From the NCBI GenBank assembly GCA_001898405.1, contig MKTW01000010.1:480405-544404 (forward strand): DNA of 64,000 nucleotides, in the 5' to 3' direction. The notes below the pieces were generated by a model. That model was not told the DNA's origin. It was given only the letters and a program-made list of their open reading frames with translations, and made no database searches. A program made the translations under genes and the position numbers. Numbering within the stretch: position 1 is the stretch's first letter; every line of letters begins with the position of its first letter. Positions 1 to 9,074 of this stretch are shown one piece after another. Source of the DNA: Sphingobacteriales bacterium 44-61 (GTDB lineage: Bacteria > Bacteroidota > Bacteroidia > Chitinophagales > Chitinophagaceae).

Positions 1-1
1 A

Positions 2-841
2 ATACAATTAATCCTTACGACCCATAGCCCTAATCTTGCTTCAAAACTTAATCTGGGAAGCTTGATTATATGCAACAACGGACAGGCCTTTCCAATGGGT
101 TCAGAGCACACGAAACTTGATTCATCTCAATATACATTTCTGGAAAAGTTCCTTGATACCACAAAAGCAAATCTCTTTTTTGCAAAAGGAGTCATTCTTG
201 TGGAGGGATGGGCGGAAGAGCTATTGATCCCAAGCCTGGCAAAAAGTATTGGTATTGATCTAACTGAAAAGGGTGTATCAGTTGTAAATCTCGGGAGCAC
301 TGCATTTAATCATTATGTAAATATTTTTTTAAGGAAAGCTGGTCCGGACATGAAGATACCCGTATCACTGATTACAGATGCGGATATCAGAACTTACGAA
401 CGAACCAAAGACCCTGCGGGAGAATATATTTATTCCAAAAGAGATGAGGCAACAGTAGTTGCAGAAACCGGTCAGAAAATTAAAGAGCTGGAATCAAAGT
501 CAGAGAAGAACGTAAGATACTTCGTTGCTCCAAAATGGACATTAGAGTATAGCCTTTTTCACTCTACAAGCCTTACGGGAGTATTTCAGGCAGCCGCTAA
601 ATCAATTCATACCGGAACTGACTGGGAAACTAATTTTGAAACTGCCTTAGCTGAGAAATTAATAAACAAGGGATTAAATAAAACAGAAATTGCTTACTAC
701 ATGGCTAATGCAATTGACAAAGATATGTATGAATCATCAAGTGGGAAAAAACCGGCGAAGGAAATTGTTATTAACCCTGATGATGCAACAGATGGAATTA
801 ATTACCTCTTAAAAGCGATCAAGCATGCCTCAGGTAGTTGA
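2..841 (+). CDS. gajA: Gabija GajA-like OLD-family ATPase/TOPRIM nuclease, 5' end missing
   Basis: The frame is open from the first bases of the window and has no start before them, so this is the C-terminal part only (about 279 residues). It begins with an ABC-ATPase tail (LILTTHSPNLAS, the D-loop/H-loop region) followed by a TOPRIM nuclease domain: VEGWAEE supplies the catalytic Glu and ITDADIR the DxD acidic pair. This is the OLD-family architecture of GajA, the nicking endonuclease of the Gabija anti-phage system. The stop overlaps the start of the downstream UvrD-like helicase gene by 17 bases, as expected for a translationally coupled gajAB pair. A non-Gabija class 2 OLD/UvrD pair is the alternative, but those two descriptions largely coincide. 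Confidence 0.85.
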   Translation: MQLILTTHSPNLASKLNLGSLIICNNGQAFPMGSEHTKLDSSQYTFLEKFLDTTKANLFFAKGVILVEGWAEELLIPSLAKSIGIDLTEKGVSVVNLGSTAFNHYVNIFLRKAGPDMKIPVSLITDADIRTYERTKDPAGEYIYSKRDEATVVAETGQKIKELESKSEKNVRYFVAPKWTLEYSLFHSTSLTGVFQAAAKSIHTGTDWETNFETALAEKLINKGLNKTEIAYYMANAIDKDMYESSSGKKPAKEIVINPDDATDGINYLLKAIKHASGS

Positions 842-2885
842 CATTTCAAATGAAGATATTCAATATGCCGAATCAATTCTATTACCGGCAGGTAAAGTTT
901 TTGATGCGGAGAGAAGGGCTTATATCCGAAATATGGATACCATCGATTTGCAGGCTGTTCCTGGAAGCGGAAAGACAACAGTTTTGTTAGCCAAACTTCT
1001 CATTTTGGAAACGAAATTACCATTCGAAGATGGGTCAGGAATTTTGGTTATTTCACATACTAACTCGGCCATTGATGAAATTAAATCAAAGATTCAGCAA
1101 CATTGCCCTAAATTATTTTCTTATCCAAATTTTATTGGAACAATACAGGGCTTCGTCGATGAATTTCTGGCCAAGCCTTGCTTTCAATTAATGTTTAATA
1201 AGAAGGTTGTAAGGATTGACAATGAAATCTATTATGAAATAGTTGAAAAATTTATTCCCAGAAACCTTGACGGGTTTACTATACAGGAACAAAAAAATGC
1301 AAGATATTTTTTGTTTGGAACAGACAATTTAAAATCGTTTCGTTTTCAAAACAGGAATGGCGTTACTACTCTGGTAAGTCCTCTAAATAGCAGGGAACTG
1401 GAAATTAGTAAACCCCGAAGAGTCAAAAATTATGTTGATTTTACAGCAGGAGAAAAAAGAAGAATAAAGGAATGGCTGATCAAGTTTAAGTTTACCATTA
1501 TGCAAAAAGCAGGCATCTTACATTTCGATGATGCCTATTTCCTGGCAGAAAATTATATTCGTTCTAAACCGCTGGTAAAAACTTTATTGCAAAAACGGTT
1601 TGCCTACGTATTTGCTGATGAAATGCAGGATATGGATCTTCATCAGTACCAACTATTGGAAGATATTTTTTATGATGTAAGTAACAGTTTCTCAAAATAT
1701 CAACGGATTGGGGATAAAAATCAGTCTATTTTCAATGGCGATGCAAAAATTGAAACCTATTGGCAGGACAGGCCAGTGGTTCTACTACTTACTGGTAGCC
1801 AGCGGATGTCCCCTGCTATTGCAAATGTCGTAAAGCAATTTGCATTGGTAAGACCCAATGGGTTTGACATTGTGGGCTTTGGTTCCGGTTCGATCAAACC
1901 TCATCTTATAAAATATTCCACAGCAACAATCAGCAATGTAATCCCACTCTTCCTGACTAAAATAAAAGAATTGGCTGCCGAGCCAGGCAATAAATCTTTA
2001 TCAGATAGGATAAATAGTATTAATTGCGAGGGCAAAATGAAATATCCCATCAAGGTACTTGCATGGAACACAATTTGGAAATCCCCTGAAGAAAAGGTAG
2101 ATGATTCCAAAGTACGCTTATCTGATTATTTCAATTCCTTTTCCAAAGAAGAACATAAACTGCTAATTGATTATAGTTGCCTTGATTCATACTTATCATT
2201 TTTTGACAAGCGAAAACAGACACTGAATTTTGTCAGAAAAAATATTCTAAATGCTTTATTAAAGGTGCTTCGCTTGGAGAATATCAGCGATGTTGATGGA
2301 AGAAGTTTTACTAGAAAAAGATTATTAGACTGCATTAATAAAATGGATGAAAATACCAATGTTGGCCTCTATGATGATTTTAAAGCTAAACTATATTGCT
2401 GGTCAATGGAGTTAGCTAAAGGACATAAAAAGCTTGTTCATGATTCCATTGTGGAATTCATCCCGAACTTCTTAAACCTGTTTAATAAAAACATTACAGC
2501 CTGTCAGGAATTTCTGACTCATATAGAAGGCGATAAAGAAAATGAGTATATACAATTAGAGGAGATTGCAAAAGAGAATAAATTTCGTCTTGACGGCCTT
2601 GAAGCTGAAATAACTACTGTCCATGCTGCAAAAGGGCAAACCCATTCTGCAACCCTGTATCTTGAATCCTGCTATTACGGCTTTCATGAATCTGAACGGT
2701 TAAGTGACCAGTTTCTTGGAACACCGTTCGCTGATAATAGAGTCCGACATAAGGAATCGGCAAAAATGATATACGTTGGATTGTCGCGACCTACCGATTT
2801 TTTGTGTTTAGCTATACATGATGCGAGATATACTGAGTTTCTAAGTAAAATAAACTTGGATGAATGGCAACTGTTAGATGCCTGA
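825..2885 (+). CDS. gajB: Gabija GajB-like UvrD/PcrA-family helicase
   Basis: The 686-residue protein has the superfamily 1A helicase motifs in order: Walker A QAVPGSGKTT (about 43-52), motif Ia SHTNSAIDEI, motif II FADEMQD, GDKNQSIF, the SQRMSPAIANVV block, the TVHAAKGQTH motif and the C-terminal YVGLSRPTDFL motif. Together with the upstream OLD/TOPRIM gene this makes a Gabija pair; in that system the helicase-like GajB works with GajA to cut phage DNA when nucleotide pools fall. The protein is clearly longer than the roughly 500 residues of the characterised Bacillus GajB, with extra material between the nucleotide-binding half and motif V. The gene begins inside gajA, which fixes the start at ATG 825. 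Confidence 0.85.
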   Translation: MPQVVDISNEDIQYAESILLPAGKVFDAERRAYIRNMDTIDLQAVPGSGKTTVLLAKLLILETKLPFEDGSGILVISHTNSAIDEIKSKIQQHCPKLFSYPNFIGTIQGFVDEFLAKPCFQLMFNKKVVRIDNEIYYEIVEKFIPRNLDGFTIQEQKNARYFLFGTDNLKSFRFQNRNGVTTLVSPLNSRELEISKPRRVKNYVDFTAGEKRRIKEWLIKFKFTIMQKAGILHFDDAYFLAENYIRSKPLVKTLLQKRFAYVFADEMQDMDLHQYQLLEDIFYDVSNSFSKYQRIGDKNQSIFNGDAKIETYWQDRPVVLLLTGSQRMSPAIANVVKQFALVRPNGFDIVGFGSGSIKPHLIKYSTATISNVIPLFLTKIKELAAEPGNKSLSDRINSINCEGKMKYPIKVLAWNTIWKSPEEKVDDSKVRLSDYFNSFSKEEHKLLIDYSCLDSYLSFFDKRKQTLNFVRKNILNALLKVLRLENISDVDGRSFTRKRLLDCINKMDENTNVGLYDDFKAKLYCWSMELAKGHKKLVHDSIVEFIPNFLNLFNKNITACQEFLTHIEGDKENEYIQLEEIAKENKFRLDGLEAEITTVHAAKGQTHSATLYLESCYYGFHESERLSDQFLGTPFADNRVRHKESAKMIYVGLSRPTDFLCLAIHDARYTEFLSKINLDEWQLLDA

Positions 2886-3765
2886 AGTGTTCTCGTGCCA
2901 CAACCTACATATCTTTATCTTCTATATACTTTTCTATCCATCTACAACCTTCTCCTTCCATAGTCTCCTCAAAAAATATCGCTTCCGTCTTTACGTTCCT
3001 CTCATTATTATACATTGGCGAAAATGACAGATGTATCGGCATACTATCCTCATGCTTCGGATTCAATGCCTATAGGTTATTGGGTATTTCAATCCCGTCC
3101 CGGTTACCAACAGGATGCAGGATGATGTAACAGCGGGACGGAAATCAAATACCTGGACACTGCAAAGACAGACACTCCAAAGACCGAAGCAGGATCATTT
3201 GAAAACTTCTTTGCCGCTTCACTTAAAACTTTCTGAAATACACAACATTGATGATGATTGACTGTTGCCGCAATATTTTTAGGACTTCGATAATACTTAC
3301 GTTGCAAATTTCTTGTTCTGTTTGATTCGCTATGCTTTTTAACAGTGCAAGCGTATTGATGAATAAAATAACCATGAGAGGTATATCTCATGTTATGGCT
3401 TTTTGATTTCTTTTACTGTGTAGTATCTGCGTTATTAATTTTTTATCCGCAAAATAATTAAGCAGCATAACTGGTAAACGTCTTTTCCCGCCTTTCACAA
3501 ATGAGAGTGTTCTGGTTCTCTCATGGAGCATGATTGCTTCTTTTTCACCCGCCTTTATTATGATGTCAGTAATGGTTGTTGTATTTCCATCGTCCCGTTC
3601 ATTGGGCATCGTTCCTTGCGACGCTCCATTCATCGTTTGGTTCATTGTGCAGCAATGCCTCTGCAAGGCAGATTTTTTTACGAAGTGTTTTGTAGGAAAA
3701 TGGGGCAAAGGCGAAAGCGAAGTTAGGCGGCTGCATGACAGATGATGCAAAGCGCAAAAAGACTA
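2886..3765. other. Roughly 0.9 kb with no convincing gene
   Basis: Between gajB and the ssb leader only short, low-quality reading frames occur. Two minus-strand frames, 3388-3750 and 3104-3391, touch through an ATGA overlap, but their composition (many Cys, His and Ser, no recognisable motif) is not convincing. The end of the longer one (3388 to about 3645, Lys/Arg-rich) is the part most likely to be real. The region may be a decayed gene or a recombination scar between defence cargo and element backbone. Confidence 0.4.
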
Positions 3766-3815
3766 CGGCATAAAAAAGTATTTCCATTATAGTAACAGAT
3801 ACTATTTATTCCGTT
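3766..3815 (+). repeat. 50-bp box shared with the radC leader (copy 1)
   Basis: The sequence runs from CGGCATAAA to TTATTCCGTT. It matches 8957-9007 almost base for base, with a shared core AGATACTATTTATTCCGTT preceded by TTTCCATTA and GTAA. Both copies have GGCGGCTG a short way upstream and lie upstream of an element backbone gene (ssb here). A shared promoter or operator that switches both backbone transcripts together is the simplest reading; an iteron-like replication site is less likely with only two distant copies. Confidence 0.7.
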
Positions 3816-3916
3816 TCCTTTTTGCTTCCAATGCAGCCGCCTTTTCACTCAGCTTTCTTTTTTTCCATTTTTTCTTTTACAAAACAATTTTTTTTCATCA
3901 TTAAAACTTAAATGTT

Positions 3917-4309
3917 ATGGAACTCACAGGAAGAATCACAGCGGATGCGAAACTAAGCACCATTAAAGACGGACGGCAGGTAGTCAATTTTTCGGTAGCC
4001 GTAAACGACAGTTACAAACCAAAAGGCAGCGAAGTGGCTGTGAAGGTGGCGACCTTCTTTAATTGCTCGTATTGGATTAATCCCGGCATTGCACAGTATC
4101 TCACCAAAGGCACATTGGTAGAATGTTTTGGCCGTATCAGCGTGAACGCATGGACAAACGCCGAAGGCGAAGCCAAAACCAGTTTGAACTTTCATGTAAA
4201 CAGTATCAAACTGCATGGCAAAGGCAATACAGCCGGCAACGCAGCTACTAAAGAACCCACACCGGAAGCGGCAGCAATTACCGAACCCATTGACGATTTA
4301 CCATTCTGA
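3917..4309 (+). CDS. ssb: Single-stranded DNA-binding protein, element-encoded
   Basis: The 130-residue protein has an OB-fold SSB domain (MELTGRITADAKL at the start, VNFSVAVN, then a GRISVNAW strand near 90-100) and ends in the acidic tip EPIDDLPF, the tail by which SSB recruits repair and replication proteins. It coats single-stranded DNA, here probably during conjugative transfer or replication of the element. It is shorter than chromosomal SSB because the linker is short. It follows the 3766-3815 box and is the first gene of the backbone block ssb-DUF932-small ORF-parB. The ATG at 3917 is supported by the good match of its N-terminus to SSB starts. Confidence 0.93.
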   Translation: MELTGRITADAKLSTIKDGRQVVNFSVAVNDSYKPKGSEVAVKVATFFNCSYWINPGIAQYLTKGTLVECFGRISVNAWTNAEGEAKTSLNFHVNSIKLHGKGNTAGNAATKEPTPEAAAITEPIDDLPF

Positions 4310-4376
4310 TTTTATTATTAACCAATCCGCAGCAGTTACCGCCTGCGGGATAAAAATTAAAGCTGGGTAATAAATT

Positions 4377-5441
4377 ATGGCACATAACATCAATTTCAAC
4401 GAACAGAAAGGACAACACAGCTTTTTCTCCGTGAAGGAAAAAGCATGGCATGGCTTAGGCCAGGTCATACAGGATTATCCGACCAGCGCAGAAGCAATAC
4501 AATTTGCCGGGCTGGATTACGAGGTTATTAAAACCGAATTGTTCACCCATAGCAGGGCAATGACAACAGGCGAAAGCGGAGAAATAGAAGAAGGTGCAAT
4601 ATTGTCCGTTCCGAATTATTATGCCACACAGCGCACCGATACCAAACAGGTATTGGGGGTAGTTGGAAAAGATTATGAGATAGTACAGAACCGGGATGCG
4701 TTCAGCTTCTTTGATTCGATTGTCGGGGGTGATGGCATCCAGTACGAAACCGCCGGGGCATTGGGTAAAGGCGAGAGAATTTTTATTACTGCCAAATTAC
4801 CGGGCTATATCAAAGTAGGCCGGGAGGATTTAATAGAGCAGTATTTGTTTTTAACGACTTCACATGACGGGTACGGCAGCATTACCGCAGCGTTTACCCC
4901 CGTCAGGATTGTATGCCGGAACACCTTGAACGCTGCAATGAGAAAGCACAGCAACGCTGTTAAAATCCGCCATACGGCCAACGCCAAAGAAAGGTTGGAG
5001 CAAGCCCATAAGGTGATGGGTATTTCAAACCAGTTATCCGTTCAACTGGAAAGCATCTTTAACAACTGGACAAAGGCAAGAGTTACCGACCCGGAACTGC
5101 AAAGACTTATCCAGTTGGCAATGGTGCCGAACAAAGAAGTATTAGACAATATCCAAAAGGGTGAATGGGATGAATTAAGCACCTGCTTTAACAATATGTG
5201 CAATACGGTTTTTGAATACGCCATGACCAGCCCGACCCAACAAACAGAAACAACCAAAGGCACATTGTTCGGTGTTTATAATGCCGTTACCGGGTACTTT
5301 CAGAATGTACGCAATTACAAGGACGATGAAAGCAAACTGAAATCCCTGCTATACGGAGGCACTGCCCAAATGCGAACACAAAAAGCCTTTAACCTGTGTA
5401 CTGATTTTTTTCAGGGTGAATTAACAGGCATTGTAAACTGA
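4377..5441 (+). CDS. DUF932 phage/plasmid-like protein
   Basis: The 354-residue protein starts with the family signature FNEQKGQHSFFSVKEKAWHGLGQ and belongs to the DUF932 (phage/plasmid-like, TIGR03299-type) family. Members are common beside ssb, parB and radC on plasmids and integrative elements; the biochemical role is not known. The typical features are the WHGLG motif, a central conserved block ending in VRIVCRNTLN, and a helical C-terminal half. It lies 67 bp after ssb and is followed by a hairpin terminator, which probably ends or attenuates the ssb-DUF932 transcript. Confidence 0.88.
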   Translation: MAHNINFNEQKGQHSFFSVKEKAWHGLGQVIQDYPTSAEAIQFAGLDYEVIKTELFTHSRAMTTGESGEIEEGAILSVPNYYATQRTDTKQVLGVVGKDYEIVQNRDAFSFFDSIVGGDGIQYETAGALGKGERIFITAKLPGYIKVGREDLIEQYLFLTTSHDGYGSITAAFTPVRIVCRNTLNAAMRKHSNAVKIRHTANAKERLEQAHKVMGISNQLSVQLESIFNNWTKARVTDPELQRLIQLAMVPNKEVLDNIQKGEWDELSTCFNNMCNTVFEYAMTSPTQQTETTKGTLFGVYNAVTGYFQNVRNYKDDESKLKSLLYGGTAQMRTQKAFNLCTDFFQGELTGIVN

Positions 5442-5449
5442 TACAAACC

Positions 5450-5469
5450 GGCAGCCCGGAAGGGCTGCC
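5450..5469 (+). terminator. Hairpin after the DUF932 gene
   Basis: GGCAGCCC, a GGAA tetraloop, then GGGCTGCC followed by CTTTATTT. The stem is perfect over 8 bp; the T-tract is short, so termination may be partial. Confidence 0.7.
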
Positions 5470-5496
5470 CTTTATTTCATCTTTAAACAGCATACA

Positions 5497-5751
5497 ATGA
5501 AAAATTACATAGATGTAAAAGTTACGGTTTGGAACAGGCTGCATTTTTCTGACCAATCGAATATGCGGGGCATTGCAGACCTCATAAAAGAAGATGGACT
5601 GGATGAAGTCATAGACGACAAAATCGGCTTTCTGGAATCGGAAATCCTATACGATACAGAAGAAAAGCTAATCCCTGCCGATAACGGCAATCAGGCCACG
5701 ATCGAAGTATATGCAGATGGCACAGAAATCTGGACAAATGAAATAAGGTAA
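5497..5751 (+). CDS. Small hypothetical acidic protein
   Basis: The 84-residue protein is acidic and soluble, with no signal peptide or membrane segment, and contains VWNRLHFS and an acidic middle. It sits between the DUF932 gene and parB, 28 bp after the hairpin and 48 bp before parB. I do not recognise the family. Small proteins in this place are common in Bacteroidota element backbones, so a backbone role is more likely than cargo, but nothing in the sequence points to a reaction. Confidence 0.6.
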   Translation: MKNYIDVKVTVWNRLHFSDQSNMRGIADLIKEDGLDEVIDDKIGFLESEILYDTEEKLIPADNGNQATIEVYADGTEIWTNEIR

Positions 5752-5799
5752 TGGACAAAACCGGGGGCGAAGCCGGGTAACAAGGGGCGCAAATTTTTT

Positions 5800-7626
5800 A
5801 TGACAACTAAACTAAAAAGCAGACATAAAAAACCCGATAACCGCAACACCCCACGAGAGGACAAAGCGGCATTGGCTAATATCGCCTTATTACGGGATGC
5901 AGATTTCGGGCAAATCAATACGGATGATATTGATTTTAGCCCACTGAATTACCGCAAATACTTTTCAGAAGAAGCCCTGCAAAGTTTTGCGGAAGAACTC
6001 AAACAGCATGGTATTATTTCACCGCTGACGGTGAGAGTAGGCAAGGGTAGCAAATACGAACTGGTAGCGGGTGAAAGAAGATTGAGAGCCGCAAGAATAG
6101 CCGGATTGTCAACAGTACCCGCAGCAATGGCAACGCTGACGGATGAACAGGTAATAGAAATACAACTATCCGAAAACCTGCAACGGGAAAATCCCCACCC
6201 AATGCACGAAGCGCAAGGGATAGGGCAAATGCAAAGCACCGGAAAGAACATTGAGGAAATCGCCGCACGGTTAGGCAAATCAAAACAGTTTGTGTACTCC
6301 CGTTTGAAATTGTTATCCCTTACTGATTCCTTTCAGGAAATGATAGTGGCAAACGTTATCAGCTTGCAGGAGGCTTTACAGATTGCAAGTCTTTCGGCTG
6401 AATCGCAAACAGAGTTTTTTAATGAGCATTGCAGCAAGTGGAAAAAGCAAAAGGACTTTGAACTGTATAACCTGGACTATTACCTGAACCGTTACCGTTA
6501 TGACCTGAAAAATGCGCCGTTCAATACAAAGGATAAGAACTTAGCACCGGAAGCCGGGGCTTGCAATGTTTGCCCTTCCAATTCAGCTACATTGAAAAGT
6601 TTGTTTCCCAATATGGCGAAACAGTCCGTTTGCTCCAATAAGGAATGTTATAACAATAAATGCAGCGTTCATTTTATAGCGGCGTTAAGCAATGCTATCA
6701 ATACCTATCAGCCCGTTGCGTTGCTTTATAATAACCAGCTTACGGATATGGCCGAAAAGATAATCGGCCTTGTACCCGGTGCAGCCGAATTGCCACGCCA
6801 TAATGTGCAGGAGATAACCGTTATTCAAAAGCCAGCCCTGCCGGATAAAGAGGATTATACAGATTACGATACCGGAGAGTCGGACGAGGAAGAATTTAAC
6901 GAAGCAATGGAGAGTTATTACAGCGAACTGGAACGGTATAATCTGCATATCAAAAGCGGCCACTATGCGGTAGGTATCTTTCTCGGAAATAAAGAGTTTA
7001 CACCTGTTCATTTCAGCATGGAAAGACCGAAGCCATCCCGTAGCGGAGGACAGACCGTAACCGCTAAAGAAGTACAGGAAGCCATCAAAGCCGGGAACGC
7101 AACACCGGATTTATTACAAGCTGAAATAGATCGTATCAAACAACGGGAGAAAAGAGCCGAAGAACTGGACAGCGAAAAAGTGCAGTTGACCGTTCACGGC
7201 AGCTTTTCAGAGTTTGTAAAAAAAGCGGAGAACAATACCAAACTGACCAAAGCCGACCAGACAGGCGCAAGGCTGGTGATTTACCAGTCATTGGACTACC
7301 ATAACAAACAGGAAGTAACCAAAATGCTAATGACTGGTAAAGGAAAGAAGGCAATTAAAACTGATAAGGATTTATATGAGAGGTTGGCTGGTCTTTCCAA
7401 TAGTGAATTTGCCTACCTGATACGGATGGCCGTTTGCTGCAAATCGGACAGCAAATACCCTAATCAGGAAGCCGGGTATTTTTTATACCGGATGGCAACG
7501 GAGGCGGGTATTCCGGTCAACAACATAGAAGAAGCCCAAAAGCAGAAACGGGAAGAACGCAAAGAGAAGCAGAAAGTAAAAATTCAGGAACTTCAAAAGA
7601 AGCTGAACGGTCTAAAGAAAAACTAA
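5800..7626 (+). CDS. ParB/RepB/Spo0J-family protein
   Basis: The 608-residue protein has an N-terminal ParB/Srx nuclease-fold domain (FSPLNYRKYF near 46; VAGERRLRAAR near 90-100; LSENLQRENPHPMHEA near 127-142) followed by a helix-turn-helix (IAARLGKSKQFVYSRLKLL). A Cys-rich zinc-binding patch comes next (CNVC, then C-x4-C-x4-C), and then a long charged C-terminal part. It is about twice the length of chromosomal ParB. No parA gene is adjacent, so classical partition is uncertain; ParB-like proteins of this long type on mobile elements may act as DNA-binding regulators or clamps instead. Two hairpins separate it from the convergent HEPN gene. Confidence 0.88.
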   Translation: MTTKLKSRHKKPDNRNTPREDKAALANIALLRDADFGQINTDDIDFSPLNYRKYFSEEALQSFAEELKQHGIISPLTVRVGKGSKYELVAGERRLRAARIAGLSTVPAAMATLTDEQVIEIQLSENLQRENPHPMHEAQGIGQMQSTGKNIEEIAARLGKSKQFVYSRLKLLSLTDSFQEMIVANVISLQEALQIASLSAESQTEFFNEHCSKWKKQKDFELYNLDYYLNRYRYDLKNAPFNTKDKNLAPEAGACNVCPSNSATLKSLFPNMAKQSVCSNKECYNNKCSVHFIAALSNAINTYQPVALLYNNQLTDMAEKIIGLVPGAAELPRHNVQEITVIQKPALPDKEDYTDYDTGESDEEEFNEAMESYYSELERYNLHIKSGHYAVGIFLGNKEFTPVHFSMERPKPSRSGGQTVTAKEVQEAIKAGNATPDLLQAEIDRIKQREKRAEELDSEKVQLTVHGSFSEFVKKAENNTKLTKADQTGARLVIYQSLDYHNKQEVTKMLMTGKGKKAIKTDKDLYERLAGLSNSEFAYLIRMAVCCKSDSKYPNQEAGYFLYRMATEAGIPVNNIEEAQKQKREERKEKQKVKIQELQKKLNGLKKN

Positions 7627-7636
7627 GATGGACACT

Positions 7637-7667
7637 ATCAAAGGCGGCTTCGGCTGCCTTTGATTTT
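7637..7667 (+). terminator. Terminator after the parB-like gene
   Basis: ATCAAAGGC and GCCTTTGAT pair around a CTTCGG-type loop, followed by TTTT. It is a compact rho-independent terminator 11 bases after the parB stop codon. Confidence 0.8.
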
Positions 7668-7678
7668 TAAAGGCCGGA

Positions 7679-7728
7679 AAGCTGCCGCCCTATATTGCGG
7701 CAGATGTTGCAAAAGGGGGCGGCAGCTT
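7679..7728. repeat. Second inverted repeat between convergent genes
   Basis: AAGCTGCCGCCC and GGGCGGCAGCTT are perfect 12-bp arms separated by 26 bases. It lies between the parB-like gene and the minus-strand HEPN gene and could serve as a second or bidirectional transcription barrier. Confidence 0.6.
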
Positions 7729-7751
7729 GGGGTTTATGTAATGATTTGAGT

Positions 7752-8828
7752 TTATTCGCTAAATCCTTTTGAATTTAAGGAATGAAAAAATGCTTCCCTG
7801 TTTTTATTTATTAATAGGCAATAGTTGATGGCCTTGCGAACCAGATTTTGTAATTCTCCTGTAATAGCTACAATATTTTCGTCCAATTTTTGGCCATGAA
7901 CGATCTTACTTCTAAATCCGTAAAGCTTTTTTATTCTGATATAATTTGCATGAAATGTTTCCCGGTTATCTGAAATCAAAATTGACAGATGCCTGGAAAT
8001 CGTATGAGAGATTTGATCATTTCCCAAATTGAATAATGATTCCAGGCAAATCATCAGGGTTAGATATTTTGATTTCATATCCTGAATTTCATAGGATAAA
8101 TTGAAACTGGACAACGCCAATTCTGTTAAACTATTCACTTCAAAACTTAATGAAAATCTTTCTTTGAATTGGGTCACATCACCATCCTCTACTTCATATT
8201 TTTGCTGTGTACCTGTAGTAAACCTGGGTTTAAACCGATGGATGATTTTCCTGCTTTCAATGGCAATTTGAAATATAGATGAACAACTAATGTCGCCATT
8301 TTTTAATAAACGTAAATGGTGTATAAGAGCCTTAACAAATCTATCCACTTCATTATGTACAGGGATTATTTCATTTACTGTTACTGTATTATTGGTAACC
8401 AATCTTTCAAAACTGCTGATTCGTTTTAATAAAACTATCTCTCTTTGCATCAAAATTCCAAAACCGTTGTACAGGGAATGTTGCAGCAATTCATGGAACT
8501 CTATCGAGATGGTTGTTTCAATTTCTTCAATGGGTATTCCTCTGCTTAATTTCTCTGCTTTGTCCAACTCTATTGTTTCCCTGAGAGAACGATTAGAAGG
8601 AATATTGGTATCACTATGGCTGATAGTACAGGTATTCCCACTTTTATGTTCAGGAGATAGCCCAAAAAAGTCTGAGAATTTTTGGTCTAATTCATCAAGC
8701 CTTACCCTGATAAACTCGAAACCATAAGGAGCAATAACAGGATTTACTTTAAGGACACTTTTATCAAGATTGTCTATCCACGCATAGGTGTCAACACTGT
8801 AGGTGTAGGTTGTATCAGTTTTTCCCAT
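7752..8828 (-). CDS. Apea-like HEPN-domain protein
   Basis: The 358-residue protein has an unassigned N-terminal two thirds and a C-terminal helical region with YGFRSKIVHG (Arg at about 306, His at about 311). This is the R-x4-H signature of HEPN ribonucleases of the Apea-like group, preceded by the usual TLMICLESLFN helix. HEPN proteins are frequent RNases or RNA-binding parts of toxin and phage-defence systems. The gene is alone and points against its neighbours, in the middle of the mobilization backbone, which marks it as cargo. A role in abortive infection is inference. There is no adjacent antitoxin gene. Confidence 0.7.
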   Translation of the reverse strand: MGKTDTTYTYSVDTYAWIDNLDKSVLKVNPVIAPYGFEFIRVRLDELDQKFSDFFGLSPEHKSGNTCTISHSDTNIPSNRSLRETIELDKAEKLSRGIPIEEIETTISIEFHELLQHSLYNGFGILMQREIVLLKRISSFERLVTNNTVTVNEIIPVHNEVDRFVKALIHHLRLLKNGDISCSSIFQIAIESRKIIHRFKPRFTTGTQQKYEVEDGDVTQFKERFSLSFEVNSLTELALSSFNLSYEIQDMKSKYLTLMICLESLFNLGNDQISHTISRHLSILISDNRETFHANYIRIKKLYGFRSKIVHGQKLDENIVAITGELQNLVRKAINYCLLINKNREAFFHSLNSKGFSE

Positions 8829-8956
8829 AAAATACTTGCATTACCTGATATTTTTAAAATGGAGATTTCCTTTTAAAAATCAGTGAGTTTCACTTTTACT
8901 TTCATTCATATTTCCACAAAGTTCGGTTTCAGGCGGCTGAAGCGGCAATGAAATTC

Positions 8957-9007
8957 CGGCATAAACAAAGGCTTTCCATTAGGGTAAAAGATACTATTTA
9001 TTCCGTT
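8957..9007 (+). repeat. 51-bp box shared with the ssb leader (copy 2)
   Basis: Near-identical to 3766-3815, with the same order of blocks (CGGCATAAA, TTTCCATTA, GTAA, AGATACTATTTATTCCGTT) and GGCGGCTG upstream at about 8932. It lies 68 bp before the radC-like gene. The short leaders that follow also resemble each other, ending ...ATTATGGAAC here and GTTATGGAAC at ssb. Confidence 0.7.
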
Positions 9008-9074
9008 GCTTCATTGCCTTGATTGCCTGAAACCGGGCAGGGTTCCATAATTCATTTAATAACTTTTAAAATCA

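Noticed and set aside
3104-3750. Two minus-strand frames joined by an ATGA overlap
   Set aside because: The overlap is suggestive, but the translated sequences lack any family pattern and are rich in Cys, His and Ser like random frames. I left them as a possibility in the intergenic entry.
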